Positions 5,783 through 13,526 are shown, counted from the first letter of the stretch. The stretch: DNA of 13,715 nucleotides from CAZWSC01 sp964636385 (GCA_964636385.1 CAZWSC010000103.1:1-13715); one strand, 5' to 3'. A program made the numbers and translations. Notes: generated by a model not told the origin, from the sequence alone.

Positions 5783-7150
5783 ATGTGGAGCTTCAACGGA
5801 AGGCTTCCCGGCGGTGGAAATCTGGGGGGCTTTCCCCAGCACGCACCGGATCAGAGTTCCAATGCGCTGGCATCCCCGTTCGTACTTGGCGACGCGAACG
5901 GTGACGGAAACCTGGAGGCCTGGTCCGCCCACACGCTGGGGAACACGGGCGACTACTACCGGATCTCCGCGTTCGATCACACCGGCACCAGGCTCTTCAC
6001 CCGGGATCTCAATCCCAGCGAGCAGATACTCAACATCTACTTCGGGGATCTCGAGGGGGATGGGGAGGAGACCTTCTTCGCGGTAACCCTCCTGAACGGA
6101 ACCTTCAGGCTCTTCTCCTTCAACGCGGACGGATCCTGGAAGCCCGGCTACCCGGTGGCCCTGTATACCCCCGGTGGCGGGAATCCGATGTTCGGCCCGC
6201 CCCTGGTTCTGGACATGGACGGCGACGGTGCCCTCGAGATCATAATGGGTGTGAACGTCAGCAGCGTCTCCCACGCCATGGCGGTGAAGCACGACGGCAC
6301 GCCGGTTCCGGGCTTCCCGATGACCATCTCGACGCAGAGCCAGCTCTTCTATCTGGGGCTTGGCGACGTGATCGGCAACCAGCAGCCGGACCTGATCGCC
6401 TTCGACAACCATCTCGGCAACACCTACCGGGTGCATGTCTTCGATCTCGCCACGGGATCTCCGCTCCCCGGCTGGCCTGTGTGGGTGCCGAACTGGCCCA
6501 AGGGGTTTCCGACCGTCGTCGATGTGGACAACGATGGCGTGCAGGACATCGTCTTCGTGACTGACGGCGCGAGGCTCTATGCCATGCGCGGGACCGGATC
6601 CATCCTCGAAGGGTATCCGAAGACCATGGCTTCCGGCTCCATCTCCGGCGTTGCGGCGGGCGACATAACGGGCGACGGCCTGTACGAGCTGGTCGCCGTG
6701 ACCTGGGACGGGTGGGCCTACGCCTGGAAGACGCAGGGTGTCGTTGCGGGGGGAAATGCGGACTGGCCGATGAGGGGCATAGACCCTCGCAACACGGGCG
6801 TGTTCAGGCTCTCGGAGGACACTTCCTCCGCCGGCGGGCGAGGAGATCAGGTTGAAGGCGGCGGGGTTCACGGTGCTGTGATCACGCTGGCAGGGCCGAA
6901 TCCGTTCAGCATGAAGACGACCCTCATGCTCGACATGCAGCGCTGTGGTCCGGTCGACCTCTCGGTTTACGATACCTCCGGCCGTCTTGTGCGCACCCTG
7001 ATGCAGGGTGAGTGTGCAGCGGGGATGCACACGGTTCTGTGGGACGGTATGGACGCACGCGGGCAGATGTCCCCTTCGGGTATCTACATGGTACGGGTCA
7101 GCCTCCCCGATGGATCTGAGGAGTCGATGAAGATCACATTGAGCAGGTGA
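5783..7150 (+). CDS. 3' part of split FG-GAP/VCBS beta-propeller protein with FlgD-like C-terminal sorting domain
   Basis: This 455-residue frame is the direct in-frame continuation of the 5324-5764 part. It carries six more propeller loops: GDANGDGNLE, GDLEGDGEE, DMDGDGALE, a degenerate GDVIGNQQPD, DVDNDGVQD and GDITGDGLYE. Motifs of the PGWP/GYP type lie between blades. The last ~85 residues form a FlgD-like Ig domain: GPNPFSMKTTL, LSVYDTSGRLVRTL, HTVLWDGMDARG and SGIYMVRV, then a terminal KITLSR. In FCB-type lineages such C-terminal domains occur on secreted or surface-anchored proteins. ATG 5783 has no ribosome-binding site and falls inside a blade, so it is only the first Met after the stop codon. 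The coding quality is undamaged up to the stop at 7150, which suggests the interruption is recent or artefactual. Confidence 0.75.
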   Translation: MWSFNGRLPGGGNLGGFPQHAPDQSSNALASPFVLGDANGDGNLEAWSAHTLGNTGDYYRISAFDHTGTRLFTRDLNPSEQILNIYFGDLEGDGEETFFAVTLLNGTFRLFSFNADGSWKPGYPVALYTPGGGNPMFGPPLVLDMDGDGALEIIMGVNVSSVSHAMAVKHDGTPVPGFPMTISTQSQLFYLGLGDVIGNQQPDLIAFDNHLGNTYRVHVFDLATGSPLPGWPVWVPNWPKGFPTVVDVDNDGVQDIVFVTDGARLYAMRGTGSILEGYPKTMASGSISGVAAGDITGDGLYELVAVTWDGWAYAWKTQGVVAGGNADWPMRGIDPRNTGVFRLSEDTSSAGGRGDQVEGGGVHGAVITLAGPNPFSMKTTLMLDMQRCGPVDLSVYDTSGRLVRTLMQGECAAGMHTVLWDGMDARGQMSPSGIYMVRVSLPDGSEESMKITLSR

Positions 7151-7222
7151 GGCGAGAGCCGGTTGTCTTCTGCATAACCTGTTCCTGATGGTGTTACCGC
7201 GATGGTTACAAGGGGAAAGAGA

Positions 7223-8359
7223 ATGGCCGGGTTCACGTTTGCTTCCCGCCGGTCTGACGCGGGGCGCATGATTGGCGCCCTGTTCGGGCGTCCGCTCGTC
7301 GGGCCGCGGGCTGTAAGTCTGGAGGTCACGCACCACTGCAATCTCCGCTGCATCTTCTGCGAGTCGCACGGGAGTCTGCTTCGTGCGCCGATAACCTCCC
7401 GACGGGAGTACGCGGGCGGACGGACGAGCATGGATCTCCCGACGGTACGCCGCCTGGCCGGTGAGCTTGCAGGGGAGGGGGTGGACCTGGTCCAGCTGTC
7501 CGGGAAGGGGGATCCGATCGCCCACCCGCAGATGACGGAGATCGTCAGGGTTATCAAGGATGCCGGCCTGGGCTGCGCCCTGGTCACGAATGCAACACTG
7601 GCCTCGCCCGATCTTGCCTCCGAGCTTGTGGAAGCGAAACTGGACCGGCTCACCGTCTCGATCAACGCCGGTTCGGGCGGTGTCTACAGTCGCATCACCG
7701 GAAGCAACCTCTTCGACAGGGCAGTAAAGGTCGTTCGTGATGTAATGGGCTGCAGGCACGCCGCCGGGATGCAGCGTCCCTGGGTGCGCGTGAGCCACAT
7801 TGTCTGCAGGGAGAACATGGACGACTTCGGCAACATGGCCGAGCTCAGTCTCGAACTCGGCGTGGATGAGGTCATCTGGGATGTCATGGGAGAGCTTCCG
7901 GAAACCGCCCACCTCAGCCTGAGCAGGGATGACGCGGCCCGCCTTCAGGAGCGTGCCTTCCCCTGGAAGGCGCGACTGGATATGTCGGGGGTGATGCACA
8001 ACCTCCCGCATTTCATCTCGCAGGTCGTATCCAGGGCCGGCCGGGCGGGGGTCCAGACGAACCCTCTGCAGCGGCTGATCCCGTGCTACGAGGGCTGGTT
8101 CTTCTGTGTTGTCGCGCCGGACGGTGCGGTCCTGCCCTGCTGCTACTGCGAGGCGGAGATCCTCGGAAACATACACGAGCAGAGTTTCCGGAAGATCTGG
8201 CTGGGGAAGAGCTACGCGAACTACCGGAAGGAGTCGCTTGATATGCCCGGTTCAGGCCGGCCGGTCTGCCCTGAGTGCTTCATGTCATGTAACAAGGCAT
8301 CGCAGAACCTCCACGTCTTCCGGCGCACTCATCCTCACAGGCGCAAGGTCGGGCTGTAG
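7223..8359 (+). CDS. Radical SAM protein with C-terminal SPASM domain
   Basis: The 378-residue protein has the radical SAM CxxxCxxC motif in CNLRCIFC (Cys39, Cys43, Cys46) for the SAM-binding [4Fe-4S] cluster. A GKGDP motif fits the GGE-like SAM-binding strand. The C-terminal third is a SPASM domain: Cys288, Cys295, Cys306, Cys307, Cys309 and Cys349/352/356, with APDGAVLPC, LGNIHE and CPECFMSC in the usual order, binding auxiliary Fe-S clusters. SPASM enzymes mainly modify peptides or proteins (anSME sulfatase maturation, RiPP maturases). The substrate is unknown here: no sulfatase and no convincing short precursor peptide is adjacent. I chose ATG 7223 because AGGGGA lies 6 nt upstream (7211-7216); ATG 7202 adds seven residues with no clear ribosome-binding site. 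It starts 72 nt after the propeller gene and could share its transcript. Confidence 0.88.
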   Translation: MAGFTFASRRSDAGRMIGALFGRPLVGPRAVSLEVTHHCNLRCIFCESHGSLLRAPITSRREYAGGRTSMDLPTVRRLAGELAGEGVDLVQLSGKGDPIAHPQMTEIVRVIKDAGLGCALVTNATLASPDLASELVEAKLDRLTVSINAGSGGVYSRITGSNLFDRAVKVVRDVMGCRHAAGMQRPWVRVSHIVCRENMDDFGNMAELSLELGVDEVIWDVMGELPETAHLSLSRDDAARLQERAFPWKARLDMSGVMHNLPHFISQVVSRAGRAGVQTNPLQRLIPCYEGWFFCVVAPDGAVLPCCYCEAEILGNIHEQSFRKIWLGKSYANYRKESLDMPGSGRPVCPECFMSCNKASQNLHVFRRTHPHRRKVGL

Positions 8360-8375
8360 TCGGGGTGATCCGGGA

Positions 8376-8399
8376 GCCCCGGCGATGAGTTGCCGGGGC
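8376..8399 (+). terminator. GC-rich hairpin after the radical SAM gene (possible weak terminator)
   Basis: GCCCCGGC (8376-8383) and GCCGGGGC (8392-8399) form a perfect 8-bp stem around an 8-nt loop, 16 nt after the TAG stop. There is no T-tract after it, so it is not a classical intrinsic terminator. It could instead stabilise the 3' end. The rest of the 217-nt gap to the next gene shows nothing else I can support. Confidence 0.35.
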
Positions 8400-8576
8400 G
8401 ACCTGATTGGATGGCGAAGTCCGGGTTTCCGCTGCGCCCGTATTGGGGTACCTTCCTTTTCGTGTCCTTAACAAGGCGCGGGTCTTACCGGGCTGGCACT
8501 GCCGCGAGGACGGCATGGAACCCGGCGTGTTCCGAAGCGCTCCCCGTGACCCGCCTTCCAGGAAAGGCAGAACGGC

Positions 8577-11291
8577 ATGCCCACCGGATACAGACTGATT
8601 GCTCTCGTCGCGGCCCTTGCCGCTCTCGGTACCTGCTGCGCATCATCCCACGCGGATGCTTCGCGGGACCAGGTTTCGCAGGCGCCGGCAGTTCGCGCCC
8701 CGCTTCCGTATCCTGCCCACGTCTGGTCTGCGCTGAAGGGGCCCTCGGAGCATGGCCTGCAGTTCTACCTCCCCGATGATGCCGACTACGATCCGTCTAT
8801 TCCTGCGCCGAGTTCTGTCCTGGGGTTCGAGATTGGGGCAAGGATCGTGCGGCATGACCAGGTCATACGCTATCTTCAGGTTCTTTCCGAGGCATCCGAC
8901 CGCGTGCTGCTTGAGGAGATCGGGCGAACACACCAGGGGAGGCCCCTGGTTCTGGCCACGGTTTCTGCGGGTGGCAACATCGCATCCCTGGAGGCGATCC
9001 GTGCGGCGCGGCAGGCGGTCCGGGACGGTCGGGAGGCCGGGGGACCGATCGTTCTTTGGATGGGTTATACAGTTCACGGGAACGAGCCGAGCGGAAGCAG
9101 CGCCGCCCTGCTGCTGGCATACCACCTGGCCGCATCGCGTTCGGATCGGACTGCGGAGATGCTTCGCGATATGGTTGTCCTGATCGACCCATGCCTCAAC
9201 CCGGATGGGTACAGCCGTTTCGTGGAGTGGATCGACGGCAGCAGGTCTAAACAGCCGGTCCCGGATCCGAACCACCGTGAGCATGTCGAGCCATGGCCCG
9301 GCGGGCGGAGCAACCACTACTGGTTCGACCTCAACCGCGACTGGCTGCCGGCAACACAGCCCGAGACCAGGGCCAGGCTTCCGCACTTCCACGAATGGCT
9401 GCCCAACGTGGCTGCGGACTTCCACGAGATGGGGCACACCACCACCTACTTCTTCCAGCCCGGAATACCGACGCGTGTGCACCCTCTGATCCCGCAGGAG
9501 AACCAGGAGGTGACAGGCGCCCTGGCGCGGTACCATGCGCGGGCCCTGGACGGGGCGGGACGGCTCTACTTCACCAGGGAGCGATTCGACGACTTCTACT
9601 TCGGCAAGGGATCGACATACCCGGATATCCTCGGTTCTGTGGGGATTCTCTACGAGCAGGCATCATCACGCGGAATGGTGATCGACACGGAATTCGGCCC
9701 CCTGAGCTTCCCGACTGCGGTGCAGAACCAGCTCACCCTCAGCCTGTCGACCCTGGATGGAAGCCATGCCCTGAGGGATTCCCTGCGGAGATACCAGGCG
9801 AACTTCTTCCGGCAGAGCAGGGAGGAGGCCCGGCGGGGTCGGGAGCGTGGATACCTGGTGGGATCCGGCGGTGATCCCCACAGGATGGAGATGCTGCTCG
9901 ATCTTCTGCTCAGGCACCGGATCGAGGTCCATCCGCTGGCCGAAGCGTATGCGGCGGGAGGGGTGATGTATAACCCAGGTGACGCATTCGCAGTGCCGCT
10001 GGACCAGCCGTACTCCCTGCTGGTGCGCGCCATGTTCGAGGAGCGGACCACCTTTCCCGATTCCACCTTCTACGACATAACCTCCTGGACCCTGCCTCAT
10101 GCCCTTGGCCTGCCCTTCACCCGGTTCGACAGGCTGCCCCGCATGGGGCCAAGGATGGACGCATTACCCCTGCGGGACCCGGGGTTGCCGGACGAGGGGG
10201 CCCTGGGCTACATCCTGCCCTGGGACTCATTCGGAGCAGCACGCTCGCTCCAGAGGATGCTCGCTGCGCAGCTGCTCGTGCGGGTCGCGACCCGGCCCTT
10301 TACGGCCGAGACTCCGGACGGGCCACGGCAGCTGGAGCGTGGCACACTGCTGGTCTTCATGGCTGTACAGACCATTCCGGAGCGGCAGGTCCACGGAGTC
10401 CTCCGGCAGTCTGTCATCGAGGACGGGGTGGAAGTCATCGCTCTCACAACAGGGTTGTCGCACGACGGGATCGACCTGGGCAGCCCGGCCATGAGGGCGG
10501 TTTCTGCCGTACGGCCGGCAGTGCTGGTCGGAAGGGGGATGAGCAGCGGGGAAGCCGGAGAGATCTGGCACCTTCTGGACCAGGACATCGGAGTGCCTGT
10601 GACACTGCTTGAGTTCCCGGGTTTGTACCGTCGCGCCCGGCTTGCTGATTATACACACATATTCCTGACCAACGGGCGGTATCTGAACTGGGGAGACGGG
10701 GACATCTCACGGCTTCGCCAGTGGGTGCGCGATGGCGGTGTGCTTGTGGCCCAGCAGCAGGCCGCCGAGTGGGTCACGGCGAACAACCTGCACATTGCTC
10801 CCGATGAGGCGCGGTACTCCGAATCCGGTGTCTACGGGTCAGTCGAGACGACCCGGGCCGCAGCGGCAGATACGGCAGCGTGGGTCCGCCGCCCTTATGA
10901 GGAGTTCGAGCGGGATGAATCGGCCCGGCGCACATCCGGCGCCATCTGTCGAATCGACCTCGACCTTACCCACCCGCTGGTGTACGGCCTGTCTCTTCCG
11001 TGGCTTCCGGTGCTCCGGAGTGGATCGACCGTGATCGAACCGGGGCCCGGTTCGTACCAGACCCCCGGTCTCTATCTGGAGCCGATTCTCCTGAGCGGGT
11101 ACCTTCACCCGCAGCGCAGAGGCGAGATGACGGGGTCCGCGGCCGTCAACGTAACGCGGGCCGGCCGGGGCACCGTCATACGCTTTTCCGACAACCCCTG
11201 CTTCCGCGGCTTCTTCCGCGGTTCCTCCAGGCTGCTTGTGAACGCGCTCTTCTTCGGTCAGATCATACAGCCGGCTGTGGGGGAGCATTGA
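8577..11291 (+). CDS. Secreted M14-family zinc carboxypeptidase with C-terminal GATase-like domain
   Basis: The 904-residue exported peptidase has a signal peptide at residues 1-27 (YRLIALVAALAALGTC then SHADA). The M14 domain spans roughly residues 95-390. The zinc ligands His167 and Glu170 lie in VHGNEPSGS, and a third His is at 283 in ADFHEMGH. Substrate-side motifs are LNPDGYSRF and DLNRDW, and the proposed catalytic Glu360 is in YEQASSRG. Thus all expected catalytic residues are present. From about residue 645 (VRPAVLVGRG, then YTHIFLTNG and WVRDGGVLVA near 719) the sequence looks like a class-I glutamine-amidotransferase/DUF4350-type Rossmann domain, as in large M14 proteins of Bacteroidetes and Gemmatimonadetes. 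It probably degrades external peptides. ATG 8577 has AGGAAAGG about 8 nt upstream. Its stop lies only 14 nt from the end of the convergent acyltransferase gene. Confidence 0.9.
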   Translation: MPTGYRLIALVAALAALGTCCASSHADASRDQVSQAPAVRAPLPYPAHVWSALKGPSEHGLQFYLPDDADYDPSIPAPSSVLGFEIGARIVRHDQVIRYLQVLSEASDRVLLEEIGRTHQGRPLVLATVSAGGNIASLEAIRAARQAVRDGREAGGPIVLWMGYTVHGNEPSGSSAALLLAYHLAASRSDRTAEMLRDMVVLIDPCLNPDGYSRFVEWIDGSRSKQPVPDPNHREHVEPWPGGRSNHYWFDLNRDWLPATQPETRARLPHFHEWLPNVAADFHEMGHTTTYFFQPGIPTRVHPLIPQENQEVTGALARYHARALDGAGRLYFTRERFDDFYFGKGSTYPDILGSVGILYEQASSRGMVIDTEFGPLSFPTAVQNQLTLSLSTLDGSHALRDSLRRYQANFFRQSREEARRGRERGYLVGSGGDPHRMEMLLDLLLRHRIEVHPLAEAYAAGGVMYNPGDAFAVPLDQPYSLLVRAMFEERTTFPDSTFYDITSWTLPHALGLPFTRFDRLPRMGPRMDALPLRDPGLPDEGALGYILPWDSFGAARSLQRMLAAQLLVRVATRPFTAETPDGPRQLERGTLLVFMAVQTIPERQVHGVLRQSVIEDGVEVIALTTGLSHDGIDLGSPAMRAVSAVRPAVLVGRGMSSGEAGEIWHLLDQDIGVPVTLLEFPGLYRRARLADYTHIFLTNGRYLNWGDGDISRLRQWVRDGGVLVAQQQAAEWVTANNLHIAPDEARYSESGVYGSVETTRAAAADTAAWVRRPYEEFERDESARRTSGAICRIDLDLTHPLVYGLSLPWLPVLRSGSTVIEPGPGSYQTPGLYLEPILLSGYLHPQRRGEMTGSAAVNVTRAGRGTVIRFSDNPCFRGFFRGSSRLLVNALFFGQIIQPAVGEH

Positions 11292-11305
11292 CGGGCGGCT
11301 GAGCG

Positions 11306-11887
11306 CTACAGGGGCTCATCCACCTTAACACCGTCGCGTTTCACGATCCGACCGGGAACGCCTACCACGGTACAGTTCGGGGGAACATCCTTCACGACAA
11401 CGGCATTGGCCCCGATCCTCGTGTTCGAGCCCACCGTCACCTTCCCGATGACCTTCGCGCCGACGTAGACCCGAACGCCGTCCTCCAGGATCGGCAGCTC
11501 GCCCACTCCGCCGTGTCCGACGGTGACCTGCTGGCTGACCCAGCAGTTCCTGCCGACACGAACGGCGTTGACCGCCGTGGCGAACCCGTGCTGGATGTAG
11601 AAGCCCTCTCCTATGTCAGTTGCACGGAGGTACAGCGCAACCTGCGTTCTGTAGAAGATGCCCAGTACACGGGCAGCCAGCCGGGCAGCCGCCCCCCCGT
11701 GGTGACGGCACCTGTGGAAGGCAAGAGTCCGGAATTCGAGCTTCCTCCACTGCTCCAGCACCGATGCATCCCCACGGAAATCCTGGTTCAGTACTTCGCA
11801 CCAACGTCTCGCATCGGCTGTGATGATCCTGTAGGGCTCGCGGAAGAACCGCAGGACCATGACCGGCGCGTAAAGGATCCTCCGCAT
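11306..11887 (-). CDS. Hexapeptide-repeat acyltransferase, serine acetyltransferase-like
   Basis: The 193-residue protein has an N-terminal helical part (1-85) and a left-handed beta-helix of hexapeptide repeats (88-182), including IGEGFYIQHGFAT, VGRNCWVSQQVTVGH, VGAKVIGKV and IGANAVVVKDVPPNCTVVGVPGRIV. This layout matches CysE-type serine O-acetyltransferases and the related sugar acetyltransferases of polysaccharide clusters. His100 (QHG) corresponds to the catalytic His of the CysE DHGTG motif. The second CysE histidine, in the RHP motif, has no counterpart (GELPIL), so the substrate may be a sugar or another amine/hydroxyl acceptor. No cysteine synthase gene is adjacent. ATG 11885-11887 has GGAGG 5 nt upstream. 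The gene ends in TAG. It lies downstream of the cyclophilin gene on the same strand, 231 nt apart and separated by hairpins, so it probably has its own promoter. Confidence 0.8.
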   Translation of the reverse strand: MRRILYAPVMVLRFFREPYRIITADARRWCEVLNQDFRGDASVLEQWRKLEFRTLAFHRCRHHGGAAARLAARVLGIFYRTQVALYLRATDIGEGFYIQHGFATAVNAVRVGRNCWVSQQVTVGHGGVGELPILEDGVRVYVGAKVIGKVTVGSNTRIGANAVVVKDVPPNCTVVGVPGRIVKRDGVKVDEPL

Positions 11888-11969
11888 CGTCCCCTCCAGG
11901 GCCGTTACCGCGGACCATTCATGAAGCCCCCGTCGGAGTATGGGGAATGTGAATCATACGGATCAGCCA

Positions 11970-11986
11970 CACGGCAGCCGGCCGTG
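11970..11986 (-). repeat. Small inverted repeat upstream of the acyltransferase gene
   Basis: CACGGC (11970-11975) and GCCGTG (11981-11986) form a 6-bp stem with a 5-nt loop. It lies 14 nt from the larger hairpin at 12000-12046 and close to a TATGAT (minus strand, 11953-11958) that could be a -10 for the acyltransferase gene, though I see no convincing -35. There is no T-tract. Confidence 0.35.
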
Positions 11987-11999
11987 ATTCTGAAGCTCC

Positions 12000-12046
12000 G
12001 GACCGGTCACTCCGCCGGAGTCCTGCTCCAGTGGTGTGACCGGTCC
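12000..12046 (-). repeat. 47-nt near-perfect hairpin between cyclophilin and acyltransferase genes
   Basis: Arms GGACCGGTCAC (12000-12010) and GTGACCGGTCC (12036-12046) are perfectly complementary. The interior continues pairing (CCGC with GTGG, one G-T pair, and GGAG with CTCC), each block separated by a single mismatch, around a TCCTG loop. That makes 19 pairs in all. It starts 73 nt beyond the cyclophilin stop in the direction of transcription. No T-tract follows on the minus strand, so an intrinsic terminator is uncertain. An RNA-stabilising 3' end, a repeat-family element or a binding site are alternatives. Confidence 0.7.
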
Positions 12047-12118
12047 AATGCCGCCGGATGGATGGCCCCGGCCCGGATCATCTGTGAGGCTGAGGAGTCA
12101 CGAACAGCAAGGTTCGGA

Positions 12119-12856
12119 TCAGCCCTTCTCCGGCTCCTTCTCCTGCATTCTGACTTCGATGACGGCCTTCTCGATCGCGATCTGCTCACTTGTGGCTCCG
12201 CTCCGGGATCCGACCGCCTCCATGGCCTGGAGAGCTTCCATCCCCTCGACCACTTCTCCGAAGATGGTGTGCTTTCCGTCCAGATGCGGCGTGGCCACGA
12301 AGGTCAGGAAGAACTGGCTCCCGTCGGTGTTCGGCCCTGCATTCGCCATGGACAGAAGACCGGGCCTGTTGTGCCTGACAGCGGCACTGAACTCGCCGGC
12401 GTACTGGTAGCCGGGATTGCCCGTGCCTCTGCCCAGCGGGCAGCCTCCCTGGGCCATGAAGCCCGGGATGATGCGATGGAAGGTGAGCCCGTCATAGAAG
12501 CCCAGGTTCGTCAGGTAGATCGTGCTCGTGACATGCATAGGAGCGACTGACGGCATGAACCTGATCAGGACATCCCCCTTGTTCGTGGTCATCCGCCAGA
12601 AATAATCGTGCTCCTCATCGAACTCCGCCTTGGGCGGCCTGGGGAGGCTTGTCTTCCAGCCGTCGGCGCTCCTGTCGATCTCCGACTCGGCTATGAAACT
12701 GTTGATGAAATCGATGGCCTTGTCCTCCATCTTCCATTCCTTCTCTGTTGCATTCGTCTTCGTGTCGGCCTCTGCGACTTCCGCCGCCACGGTTGCAGTC
12801 GCCATGACAGCCCCCGCCACAGCCAGCGCCAGCATGGTCAGTAATGTCCTCTTCAT
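12119..12856 (-). CDS. Exported cyclophilin-type peptidyl-prolyl cis-trans isomerase
   Basis: The 245-residue protein has a signal peptide (1-25, core LLTMLALAVAGAVMATATVAA), a charged linker to about residue 85, and a cyclophilin domain at 86-238. The active-site motif is FHRIIPGFMAQGG (Phe126, His127, catalytic Arg128, Gln135). SMANAGPNTDGSQFF (169-183) and LDGKHTIFGEV (192-202) complete the substrate groove. All key residues are conserved, so it should isomerise Xaa-Pro bonds in exported proteins, in the periplasm or outside the cell. The roughly 60-residue linker before the domain is longer than in E. coli PpiA. ATG 12854-12856 has GGGAGG 5 nt upstream. The gene follows the FKBP lipoprotein gene on the same strand after a 97-nt gap, probably on the same transcript. 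Confidence 0.95.
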   Translation of the reverse strand: MKRTLLTMLALAVAGAVMATATVAAEVAEADTKTNATEKEWKMEDKAIDFINSFIAESEIDRSADGWKTSLPRPPKAEFDEEHDYFWRMTTNKGDVLIRFMPSVAPMHVTSTIYLTNLGFYDGLTFHRIIPGFMAQGGCPLGRGTGNPGYQYAGEFSAAVRHNRPGLLSMANAGPNTDGSQFFLTFVATPHLDGKHTIFGEVVEGMEALQAMEAVGSRSGATSEQIAIEKAVIEVRMQEKEPEKG

Positions 12857-12953
12857 AAAAGCCTCCCTTGTTCAGCCATATCTCCCCGGGGGGCATCCCG
12901 CCCGGGTCGGTTACAATGCCATACTCGAACAGCCGGTGGACAGGGCGTACCGG

Positions 12954-13445
12954 CTACTTCGCGCCAAGATACCTGACCTCGAAGATCAGCGTGGCACCGG
13001 GCGGTATCACACCGCCGGCGCCCCTATCTCCGTAGCCCAGATGAGGCGGTATGACGAGTTGACGCATGCCACCTTCCTTCATGCCCTGGACACCTTCATC
13101 CCATCCCGGTATGACACGCCCCATGCCGAGAGGAAAGCTGAACGGCTGGCCACGGTCGTAGCTGTTGTCGAATCCGGTACCGTCCGTCAGCCAGCCGGCA
13201 TAGTGAACAGTCACCATCTGGCCGACCTTGGGGCTCTCGCCTTCACCTGTGACAAGGTCGTGGTACTTCAGTCCCGAGTCAGTCGTGATGAACAGCGAAT
13301 CGTCGATTTCGGTGGGTGATGAAGGAGCGGTCATCGTGGTCTCCGTGTCCGGCTGGGCGGTGTCCTGCTGTTCCGGGCGTTCGTCCTCCCCATTGCCACA
13401 ACCCGCCAGCAGCAAAAGAGCTGCCAGGGCCAGTGTGCGTATCAT
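12954..13445 (-). CDS. FKBP-type peptidyl-prolyl cis-trans isomerase, lipoprotein
   Basis: The 163-residue product has a lipoprotein signal (MIRTLALAALLLLAGC, lipobox LAGC, lipidated Cys16). A ~35-residue acidic, Thr/Pro-rich tether (17-50) follows, then one FKBP domain (52-163). Active-site residues match FKBP12: Tyr82 in HYAGWL, Phe92-Asp93 in GFDNS, Val111-Ile112 and Trp115 in RVIPGWDEG, Tyr138 in LGYGD, and Phe155 near the end. It should be an active, membrane-anchored prolyl isomerase/chaperone for exported proteins. With no FKBP insert-in-flap extension and no dimerisation domain it is simpler than E. coli FkpA. ATG 13443-13445 has GGAGG 5 nt upstream. It ends in TAG and is first in a probable two-gene PPIase unit. 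Confidence 0.95.
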   Translation of the reverse strand: MIRTLALAALLLLAGCGNGEDERPEQQDTAQPDTETTMTAPSSPTEIDDSLFITTDSGLKYHDLVTGEGESPKVGQMVTVHYAGWLTDGTGFDNSYDRGQPFSFPLGMGRVIPGWDEGVQGMKEGGMRQLVIPPHLGYGDRGAGGVIPPGATLIFEVRYLGAK

Positions 13446-13497
13446 CCAAGCCTCCCCTCCTGCGGTTGGTCTGCCTGTTCCCTAGTGGACAGGGCGC

Positions 13498-13526
13498 AAT
13501 CTACCGCAAGAACAGGGATTGCTCAA
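13498..13526 (-). promoter_or_regulatory. Sigma70-type promoter for the FKBP-cyclophilin unit
   Basis: On the minus strand, TTGAGC (13521-13526) is followed by a 17-nt spacer and TAGATT (13498-13503). Each hexamer matches four of six consensus bases. Transcription would start near 13491, about 45 nt before the FKBP start codon. Confidence 0.45.

Noticed and set aside
5279..8176. A 965-residue open frame on the minus strand antisense to the propeller and radical SAM genes
   Set aside because: The plus-strand frames encode clear propeller, FlgD-like, radical SAM and SPASM motifs. The antisense product is His/Arg/Pro-rich with no recognisable domain, as expected for a GC-rich shadow frame, although its length is striking.
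8360..8576. RiPP precursor peptide between the radical SAM and M14 genes (for example the open frames at 8390 or 8407)
   Set aside because: They lack a ribosome-binding site and any leader/core pattern, and they run into the M14 gene in another frame.
11888..12118. Coding capacity in the gap between acyltransferase and cyclophilin
   Set aside because: The plus-strand frame through it is the antisense shadow of both flanking genes; only hairpins are supportable here.
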